Position numbers and translations under genes: made by a program
Source: Azophilus sp965215035
GTDB lineage: Bacteria; Pseudomonadota; Gammaproteobacteria; Pseudomonadales; Azotimanducaceae
Length of the DNA: 64,000 nt
Reading direction: 5' to 3'
Assembly: GCA_965215035.1 (NCBI GenBank)
Contig: OZ244040.1
Coordinates: 868,001-932,000 of the forward strand
The notes under the pieces: model-generated
Told to the model about the DNA's origin: nothing
The model's input: the letters and a program-made list of their open reading frames with translations, nothing else
The model's database searches: none
In this document: piece by piece, positions 17,530 to 25,500 of the stretch
Layout: the number at the start of each line of letters is the position of its first letter
Position numbering within the stretch: position 1 is the first letter of the stretch

Positions 17530-17902
17530 GATCCATCGTCCCGTCGTGGAGCATCATACCCGCACCCGCCCCCACAACAAGGATGGGCCACGGGCTTTGC
17601 GGCTCGCCGAAGCCTCTAATGGACGTTTGCACGGGTGCCGCGAGGCACGGCCCTAAGCGAGCTAGGCGGCGGTAGGCGGTCTGCGAGGCGTAGGCGTGGC
17701 CCTAAGCGCGTCACGGAACAAGCTGCGTAAGCACGATACCAACGCTGCGGCGGTGCGCGACCCCAGGCACGTCTCGGAACAGAGCGAGGCACGCGGACGG
17801 CACTTGGCTTTCGCCCGGCAAATCGTTCAGAATCCCTCTGGTCTCCCGCCACCGCGGCAACCCCGATCAAGAACCTTTCCAGCCAAACAACAGCGGCGAG
17901 CT
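17530..17902. other. Intergenic region with degenerate short repeats
   Basis: This 373-bp spacer between efp (minus) and a plus-strand membrane protein contains imperfect repeats (two ggccctaagcg copies near 17650 and 17700, two cacgg/ctcggaacaa/g copies). A frame is open through part of it, but its composition is repeat-like and unlike the protein that follows. Confidence 0.5.
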
Positions 17903-18991
17903 ATGCGGGCTAGGTTCAAGTCCGACCTCCGGTTCGCCGCCGCAACGGCCCTGTTGTCCGGGCTTGCGCTGTTTCTCGTCTGGGAGGGCGGCACCGACGA
18001 GCAACAGGAGCGGGCCACCGGGGAAATGCTGGTGGAAACCGCCGCCCGCGCGAGCGTCGACGGGCTCATCGCCCGGAACCCAATCGAGGTGGGCGTGGTA
18101 GCCAACCGCCTGGCCGGGGTTCCGCGCGTTACCGGCGTGGCCATATTCACCATCGACAACGAACCCTTGGCGGTAAGCGGTTCGCTGGAAGGCGGTACGC
18201 AGTTCACCCACCCCATCGTTCTCGACGATATGGTGCTCGGCTTTGCGCGCATCGGCCTGGCACCGCCAAGCACGGCATCGGTTTGGATACGAGCCGGGTT
18301 GAGCCTGGCCGCGCTGCTAACGGTAGCGCTGGTTGCGGCATTCTGGCGGCATCGGATGCGCACCGTCGCACCGCGTTCCCACAGCCAAGCAAAAACCGGG
18401 GCACCGACCGCACCCCAAGCAGCCACGCAGCACCTGCTGGTGGGCAATCTTCAGAATCAGTTCGCCCTGAGCCGCGCCGAGCGCGACCGTATCGCAAATC
18501 GAGCGTTGGCGCTCGCCGAACGGGTTGACGCGATTTACCTTGGGAAGAGTGAGCACCTGCCCGGAACCGGTCTGCTCATGGCGTTGCCGGCCACAACCGG
18601 CGACAACCGCGCCCGTGAAGCCGTTTGTGCCGCCTTCCTGCTGGCGCAGTATCTAGCTAGGGATGTGCCGCCCGGCGACTACCGGTTCGGCCTGCATACG
18701 CTTGAACTGCGGGCGGGTCAGTCCTCGCCGGACTACCGGGTGGTGGTGGAAGACACCGCGCTAATCTCGGCAATGGCCAGGCCCGGCACCATCATGGCCA
18801 GCGAGCCGTTCTTCGCCGAACTGAAAGAACCCGACGGGCTCGGCACCGAATCGTTCCACCACCCCATGCTGCGGGATCTAACCACAGCGGGCGGTGGATG
18901 CCACCTGATTACCCATCTTGACCCCGATCACCAAGCGCTGATCGATTGCCAGGTTAGCCGCCTGTCGGCCCAAGGCATGAACCCGGAATAG
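17903..18991 (+). CDS. Two-helix membrane protein with cytoplasmic cyclase-like domain, unrecognised
   Basis: A 362-aa protein. A hydrophobic segment near residues 8-28 and a second near 130-150 enclose a roughly 95-residue periplasmic domain. The cytoplasmic C-terminal part (about 190-355) has ALAERVDAIYLGKSEHLPGTGLLMALP, which has the look of a degenerate nucleotide-cyclase or sensor fold. The topology resembles YtjB/AhpA-type membrane proteins, but I cannot confirm this. ATG 17903 was preferred because the upstream open frame crosses repeats. Confidence 0.6.
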   Translation: MRARFKSDLRFAAATALLSGLALFLVWEGGTDEQQERATGEMLVETAARASVDGLIARNPIEVGVVANRLAGVPRVTGVAIFTIDNEPLAVSGSLEGGTQFTHPIVLDDMVLGFARIGLAPPSTASVWIRAGLSLAALLTVALVAAFWRHRMRTVAPRSHSQAKTGAPTAPQAATQHLLVGNLQNQFALSRAERDRIANRALALAERVDAIYLGKSEHLPGTGLLMALPATTGDNRAREAVCAAFLLAQYLARDVPPGDYRFGLHTLELRAGQSSPDYRVVVEDTALISAMARPGTIMASEPFFAELKEPDGLGTESFHHPMLRDLTTAGGGCHLITHLDPDHQALIDCQVSRLSAQGMNPE

Positions 18992-19135
18992 CCCCCTTGG
19001 CCGGGCTCTGGCTTCGGTACCGCGACACGGCATCGGAGCCCACATGAAGGGGCGGCCCCGACACTACGCCATTCCACCCCGCCTTGGCTGCACGAGGGCG
19101 ATCCCACCACCTAGCCGGCGCGAGCGCGAATACGG

Positions 19136-20737
19136 CTAGGGCCGCGCAATCCACTCGTCGATCAGCATGTGCAGGTGCCGCGGCTTGGTTTCGTTGTAGT
19201 CGGCGAACTGCACATGTTCCCGGGCCGTGGCATGCAGGCCCTCCTGAACGTAGGGCAGGTTGCGCGTGTCCTGGTTGAATACCCTGGCCAACATGCCGAG
19301 TTCCGGTGCGTCCGTCCAGTCGTCGTCCGGCCCCAGCCAGTGAATCTTGCGAACCGGTTCGTAGTTGCCGTGCTCGGGAATGGGCGAGAGGAACAGGCAC
19401 TCCATGATGCACTCGTCGGGGTTGCGGCCGTGCGGACGGAACCGGTAGTTGATGCTGTTGAACGACCCCCAGGGGTGGTAGTTGGGAAACACCGTGAAGA
19501 ATACCGACGAGAACTCGATATCGGCTATCCGGTCGGCGATGGAGGGAATCACGCCCTTCAGCATCTCACGCTGCATTTGGGCGTAGGCGACCCGGGGATG
19601 GGTGGGCTCTGCGCGATCATCCTTGGCAGCGCGTTCCGCCATGGCGCGTTCCTGGTCCGATTGCGGGAGCTGACGCCCGCCAACCCAGTTGCATAGGTGT
19701 GGGCTCACATCGCCCAATTCACCCTCTACGGGCTCGGCATTGGCCGTGAGCAATCCCGTCTTGCCCTGTGGCGTTGTCACCCGCACCAGGCCGTCGTCGG
19801 TGGCCTCGTACACCCAGCCGTTCAGCGGGTGGCGGACGCGCAGCCTACCATCGTCGGGCAGTGGGCCCCACTCCGGTAGACCCCTGCTTTCCAAGGCACC
19901 GCAGCGTATCGCGCGGGAATAGTTGCCGAATACGTCGTACTTGGTGTCCACGTCGTGTACGTCACCGAGCAGAATCTGCGGGTGGGTGGCAATGACATGG
20001 TACGACTCCATGAAGGCTTCCGAGGCTACCTTCCAGTTGCAGCGGATTATTTTTGCCACATGGGCGGACTTGTAGCGTCGTTCATAGGGCAGGAGTTCGA
20101 AATGGCTCGAAAGGTCGCCCAGGAAGTCCTCCAGCGGCTCGCAGTTCGGGTCTGGGTTGATAAAGATGAAGCGTCCCCAGCGGCCCGTTCTAACTTCCGG
20201 CAGGGATTGTTCGCTGTGCTTCAGGCCCGGATAGTCCCACTGGCACGGCACCTGGCGCAGGGTACCGTCGAGGTTCCAAGTCCAACCGTGGAAGGGGCAG
20301 CGAAGTTCCGTGGCCCCCCTTCCCCGGTTCTCACGCAGTTTGCGGCCCCGGTGCAGGCAGGCATTGTAGTAGGCCTTAAACTCGTCTGGGCCAGTGCGAA
20401 CGACCAGGAACGACATGCCAGCAATGTCATAGGGCACGTAGTCGCCCACATCGGGCATATCATCCTCGTGACAAGCCACCTGCCACACGCGCTTCCAAAT
20501 CTTCTCCACCTCCAGGTCGAAGAACTCCCTGGACGTGTATCGCCGCACCGGTACCCGGGTAGGCCCAGGGGCGATGGGGTTGTCGCGCCGATAGGACTCG
20601 GGTACCGGCCGGGTCTCCTCGTCGAGCAGCCTGTGGTAGGCGTCGTCGATAGTGCGTACAGGTATGAAGGCTGGTTTGTTCACGTCGAATCTCTCTGACT
20701 TGTTGGCTGTGTGCTGCGGGGCCGGACGCTCGATCAT
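19136..20737 (-). CDS. Rieske non-haem iron oxygenase, alpha subunit
   Basis: A 533-aa ring-hydroxylating-type oxygenase. The Rieske [2Fe-2S] ligands are Cys127/His129 (CLHRG) and Cys147/His150 (CPFHG). The mononuclear iron site shows the ESYHVIATH block. No beta subunit, ferredoxin or reductase gene adjoins it, so it needs partners from elsewhere or is of a homo-oligomeric type. ATG 20737 lies near the start of conserved sequence; an in-frame start 16 codons upstream is possible. The next gene on the other strand begins the defence island. Confidence 0.9.
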   Translation of the reverse strand: MIERPAPQHTANKSERFDVNKPAFIPVRTIDDAYHRLLDEETRPVPESYRRDNPIAPGPTRVPVRRYTSREFFDLEVEKIWKRVWQVACHEDDMPDVGDYVPYDIAGMSFLVVRTGPDEFKAYYNACLHRGRKLRENRGRGATELRCPFHGWTWNLDGTLRQVPCQWDYPGLKHSEQSLPEVRTGRWGRFIFINPDPNCEPLEDFLGDLSSHFELLPYERRYKSAHVAKIIRCNWKVASEAFMESYHVIATHPQILLGDVHDVDTKYDVFGNYSRAIRCGALESRGLPEWGPLPDDGRLRVRHPLNGWVYEATDDGLVRVTTPQGKTGLLTANAEPVEGELGDVSPHLCNWVGGRQLPQSDQERAMAERAAKDDRAEPTHPRVAYAQMQREMLKGVIPSIADRIADIEFSSVFFTVFPNYHPWGSFNSINYRFRPHGRNPDECIMECLFLSPIPEHGNYEPVRKIHWLGPDDDWTDAPELGMLARVFNQDTRNLPYVQEGLHATAREHVQFADYNETKPRHLHMLIDEWIARP

Positions 20738-20935
20738 ACACAATCCCCCGCTGATATCGAACCAAGGTATTGCCGGCCCGGGCACCCAGATGACCCCGCC
20801 AAATGCCGCCCCGGTTCGTGAGCGTAGCTCACCCGCTCCCGATTCGCCCGCAAATCGGCAAATTAGGTTCCATTACAGTCCTGAAGTGGTATTTTAGTTA
20901 TCAATATTCTGACATCCCAACAGGAGACGCGGTTC
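20738..20935 (+). promoter_or_regulatory. Promoter region of the defence operon
   Basis: This 198-bp divergent spacer becomes AT-rich at 20858-20910 (ggtattttagttatcaat), unlike its GC-rich surroundings, and ends in AGGAG (20922-20926) nine bases before the AbiEi-like ATG. AbiEi proteins of this type usually repress their own promoter; no clean operator repeat was seen. Confidence 0.5.
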
Positions 20936-21532
20936 ATGCGCAGCCTGCCACAGCGCATCATGCAGTACGCCGAAAGTCTTCCGGAGGCCACACCGCTGTG
21001 TCCGGCCGGTTTGCTTCACCTCGGAAAAAGGGCGGCCGTGGACCAGGCGTTGTCGCGGCTTGCACGCTCCGGCAAGCTCATGCGCATCTGCCATGGCGTG
21101 TACATGCGCCCGGTGGAAACCCGCTTCGGACGATGCGCGCCAAGTATCGGCAGGGCGCTTCAAGCCTTGTCGGCGCTATGGGGCGAGACCTTTGTGCCGT
21201 GCGGCGGCTCGGCCGCGAATCGGCTGGGGCTGACGACTCAGAACCCCATACGGGAGGTCTATCTGACTTCGGGCCGTGACCGCCAACTGCACTTCGGCGG
21301 AATCACGGTGGAGTTGCGCCACGCCCCGCGCTGGCAGCTCGCGGCCCCGCACCGGAAGGCCGGAGACGTGATCCGTGCGCTGGCCTGGCTCGGTCCCAAG
21401 GAGGTTGACGAAGGTCTTGAGGCGGTACTGCCCATGCTCTCCGCAGAAGATCTGAAGGAGCTTTCGGCCGCGCGGGCCATCATGCCCATCTGGATGGCCG
21501 AGCCTTTGAGCACGCGCATCGCTCATGCCTGA
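20936..21532 (+). CDS. AbiEi-like antitoxin (DUF6088-type winged helix)
   Basis: A 198-aa protein of the type IV toxin-antitoxin AbiEi/DUF6088 group. The N-terminal winged-helix part (RIMQYAESLPEATPLCPAGL, then VDQALSRLARSGKLMRICHG) is followed by the C-terminal antitoxin domain with PCGGSAANRLGL. It should bind DNA for autoregulation and counter the nucleotidyltransferase toxin encoded next. Its last 8 bases overlap that gene. An AGGAG lies nine bases upstream. It heads a five-to-seven-frame operon with the large helicases. Confidence 0.85.
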   Translation: MRSLPQRIMQYAESLPEATPLCPAGLLHLGKRAAVDQALSRLARSGKLMRICHGVYMRPVETRFGRCAPSIGRALQALSALWGETFVPCGGSAANRLGLTTQNPIREVYLTSGRDRQLHFGGITVELRHAPRWQLAAPHRKAGDVIRALAWLGPKEVDEGLEAVLPMLSAEDLKELSAARAIMPIWMAEPLSTRIAHA

Positions 21533-22556
21533 TGCCCCGTACCAGCGTCTTTCCGTTGAGGATCGCCGTCTCGCATTGAGGGTGGCCGAACACGCGAGCG
21601 GCCGTCGCGGCTTTCTGCTGGAGAAGGACATCTGGGTCGTCGGCACGCTCGACATTCTGTTCCGCGCGCCCTTCGCCGGGCATCTGATCTTCAAGGGCGG
21701 CACATCGCTCTCCAAGGTGTGGCGGGCCATCCGCCGGTTCTCCGAAGATGTCGACATCACCTACGACATTCGCGCGTTCGCGCCGGACTTGGTGGCGGGC
21801 GCGGGCGAGGAGGCGCTTCCGCCCACGCGCAGCCAGCAGAAGCGCTGGACGCGCGCAATCCGCGCACGCCTCGACGAATGGGTCCGGGATCGAGCCTTGC
21901 CGGAGATCAAGGAAGGACTCGGTCTCGCTGGCTTTTCCGCGAATGTTCGTGCCGAAGGAGACCGGCTTTACGTTCGTTACGAGCCGCTGTTCGAGGAAAC
22001 CGACTTCGTGCGGCCGGAGGTCAAGGTCGAGTTTGGTGCGCGATCGACCGGCGAGCCGCACAAGGCCCTGCCGGTCGTATGCGACGCCGCGGCGTTTCTG
22101 CCCGATCTCGCCTTTCCCGAGACCGATCCGCGCACCATGCTGGCGGAGCGCACCTTCTGGGAGAAGGCGACCGCCGTTCATGTCTACTGCCGCCAGCATC
22201 GGCGCAGGGGTGAACGCCTGTCCCGGCATTGGCACGATCTCGCACGGCTCGACGAGGCCGGAATAGCAGCGAGCGCGCTGTCCGACCGGGCGCTGGCCCA
22301 TTCAGTGGCCCGCCACAAGTCGATGTTCTTTTCGGAAAACGACGCCCGCGGCCAACGAATCGACTATGGGGCAGCGGTTTCGGGCGGGCTGCAGCTCATT
22401 CCCACCGGCACCGCGCTTTCGGAACTCGCCGACGATTACGCCAGGATGCGGGCCGACCGCATGCTGCTCGACGAAGGAGAACCGTTCGATGCGCTGATGG
22501 AGCGGTGCGCCGTGATAGAGTCACGGGCCAATGCATCGGGATCATTGGACCGCTAA
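21525..22556 (+). CDS. AbiEii/AbiGii-family nucleotidyltransferase toxin
   Basis: A 343-aa nucleotidyltransferase. The signature GGTSLSK (residues 58-64) and DVD (75-77) are the nucleotide- and metal-binding residues of the AbiEii fold, so the toxin should be active. AbiE toxins transfer nucleotides to RNA targets such as tRNA and cause growth arrest or abortive infection (family knowledge). The stop TAA shares one base with the ATG of the large helicase, so toxin and defence genes are cotranscribed. Confidence 0.85.
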   Translation: MPDAPYQRLSVEDRRLALRVAEHASGRRGFLLEKDIWVVGTLDILFRAPFAGHLIFKGGTSLSKVWRAIRRFSEDVDITYDIRAFAPDLVAGAGEEALPPTRSQQKRWTRAIRARLDEWVRDRALPEIKEGLGLAGFSANVRAEGDRLYVRYEPLFEETDFVRPEVKVEFGARSTGEPHKALPVVCDAAAFLPDLAFPETDPRTMLAERTFWEKATAVHVYCRQHRRRGERLSRHWHDLARLDEAGIAASALSDRALAHSVARHKSMFFSENDARGQRIDYGAAVSGGLQLIPTGTALSELADDYARMRADRMLLDEGEPFDALMERCAVIESRANASGSLDR

Positions 22557-25500
22557 TGGACGTGTTCGCCTTCCGTGAGGAGCTTGTCGACGAGTACGAG
22601 CGCTTTTCCCGCAGCTTCACCCGCATCCGGGCCGACGACATTTCCCGGCAGGTCGACGAGGCCTACGCCTCCGGCCACTTCTGGCCGGCCCCGCTCGTCC
22701 AGTTGAATCCCAATTTCGAGTCGGGCGGCTACGTGGATGAGCTCGTCGCGAAAGGCGAACTCGATCCGGAGTGCGCGAAAATATTCCGGCTCAAGCGGCA
22801 GGACAATCCGTCCGGCAAGCCCCTGCTCCTGCATCGGCACCAGAGCGACGCGATCGAAATCGCTCGGCGTGGCGAGAGCTACGTGCTCACCACCGGCACC
22901 GGCTCCGGCAAATCTCTCGCCTACTTCATTCCCATCGTCGACGATGTGCTGCGGCGCAAGCGCGCCGGCAACGCATCTAAAGGCATCACGGCGATCGTGG
23001 TTTACCCGATGAACGCGCTGTGCAACAGCCAACGCGAGGAACTGCAGAAGTACCTGCAGCTTGGCTATGGCGCGGGGCGGGAACCGGTCACGTTCGCCCG
23101 CTACACCGGACAGGAGTCGAACGAGGAACGAGAGCGGATCGCCAAGAACCCTCCCGACATTCTCCTCACCAACTACGTCATGCTCGAACTGCTCATGACA
23201 CGGTTCCTGGAGACCGACAAGGCAGTCCGCGCACACGCTGCCGGGCTCCGCTTTCTGGTGCTGGACGAACTGCACACCTACCGCGGGCGGCAAGGCGCCG
23301 ATGTCGCCATGCTGGTTCGTCGCGTGCGGGAACGGTTCAACGAACGCCTTCTGTGCATCGGTACGTCGGCGACCATGGCCTCGGAAGGTTCCCCCGAAGA
23401 CCGGGACGCCGCCGTTGCCAACATCGCAAGCCGCCTGTTCGGCGCCGCGGTAGATCCCGGCAACGTCGTATCGGAGGTGCTTCGGCTCGTTACCGATCCC
23501 AAGGTGAGCAAAACCGGACCCGAATTGCGTACCGCCATCGAACAAGGCGTTCCGGTGAATCCCGCTTACAAGGAACTCACCACGTATCCGGTCGCCGCTT
23601 GGGTGGAACACAATCTGGGTCTCAACGAACTCGACGGCAAAATCGTGCGGATTCCGCATCCCCTGACCATTCTCGAGGCCTCAGAGCGTTTGGCTGAGGA
23701 CTCGGGCGTCGACAAAGCACAATGCAGGAACTTCCTCGCGAACTTTCTGCTCACCGCGCACGCAAGCCGCAACGAGCACGGCCAGAGCTTCTTCGCGTTC
23801 CGGCTGCATCAGTTCATCAGTGGTGCCTGGAATGCCTATTCGACCCTGGAAGCGCCGGGTGAGAGGTATCTCACCTTCAACGGCCAGCAGTTCAAGCCCG
23901 GGGACCGCGACCGGCCTCTCTACACGCTCTGCTTTTGCCGCGCCTGCGGACAGGAGTACCTCCCGGTCTGGGCGCAACTCGCCGACAAGCAACCCCGGTC
24001 GTTCGAACCGCGCGACCTGTCCGAACGCTCCAACGACGACGAGGATGTGCAGTACGGCTATCTCATGCCGGATCCTTCCGGGATGTTCAACGCGGACGAT
24101 CCGAACACCCGATGGCCGGAGGACTGGCTCGAACTCCATGGGGACGAGCCACGACTCAAGCGCCATTTCCGCCAGTACCGGCCGGTGTCCGTGCGAGTGG
24201 ACACCCGGGGCGGCGTTGCCGGGGAAGGGTTGCCCGCATGGTTCATTCCCCGGTCGTTCCGCTTCTGCCTGAATCCCAAATGCGGCGCGTACTACGACGG
24301 CAGCGTTCGCAGCGACCTTACCAAGCTCTCCGGATTGTCGAGCGAGGGCCGCAGTTCCGCGACAACGGTATTGGCGCTTGCCTCGCTGAAGCATCTCATC
24401 GGCACCGATCTCGACGAGCGCACGAAGAAGCTGCTGGCGTTCACGGACAACCGACAGGACGCGAGCCTCCAGGCCGGCCATTTCAACGACTTCGTTCAGA
24501 TCTTGTTGCTACGCGGTGCGCTGCTGGCGGCCATTCGAGCCGAGAGCGGCGGGTCGCCCACCGACGATGTGCTTACTCAGCGAGTACTCCACCGCCTTCG
24601 CCTAGAAGCTGCGGACTACGCGGCCAACCCCCAGGCCAAGGGCGTCAAGACTCAGAACACCCTCAAAGCGCTGCGCGATGTGCTCGGCTACCGGCTGTAT
24701 TTCGACCTGCAGCGCGGATGGCGCATCACGAACCCGAACCTCGAGCAGTTGAAGCTGCTCAAGATCGGGTATCGCCGCCTCAGGGAGTGCTGCGAGGACG
24801 AGGAGGAATGGCGTGCGCGCCACCCCTTGCTTGGCTCCATTCCGCCAGAACGCCGCTTCGAGCTCTGCGAGGAGCTTCTTGAACGCATGCGTCGTGCGCT
24901 CTGCATCAAGACCATTTATCTCGATCCGGACTTCCAGGAGCGGCTCCGCAATCGAAGCTTCAACGAATTGAGGGAGCCATGGGGCTTGTCCGAGGACGAG
25001 CGGCTGTTCTCCCATGCCTTCATGGTTCCCAGGCCGAACCGTGGCGGGCGGCGGCCCGACTTCCGCATTCTTCACGTCTCCCATCGGTCCGTTTTCGGTC
25101 GCAAAGTGAAGTCCGAAGCGTTCTGGGGGCCGGGCAATCCCTGCTATCCACCGAAGTTCGACGAGGAAACCTACAACAGCGTCATCGACGACGTTCTAGG
25201 CGTGCTGACCAACTACGGCTATATGCAACCTACGAAACTCGATGCCGAGCGCACTGGCTTCCGCATCGACAGCTCCGCGCTCGAATGGCGTGCGAACGAC
25301 GAATCCCCCGACGATCAAAATCCCGCCAATGCGTTTTTCCGTACTCTGTATGAGAACGTGGCGGGTCTTCTCGACAGCGAGGATCGCCTACTCCACCAGC
25401 TTGAGGCGCGCGAACACACCGCCCAGGTCGATACCAAAGTGCGCCAAGAACGGGAATTGCGATTCCGCAAGGGGCTGTCCGGCGAGCGCATCGTCGATGG

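Noticed and set aside
22553..23659. 368-aa minus-strand frame opposite the large helicase
   Set aside because: It is antisense to conserved helicase motifs and has no recognisable domain.
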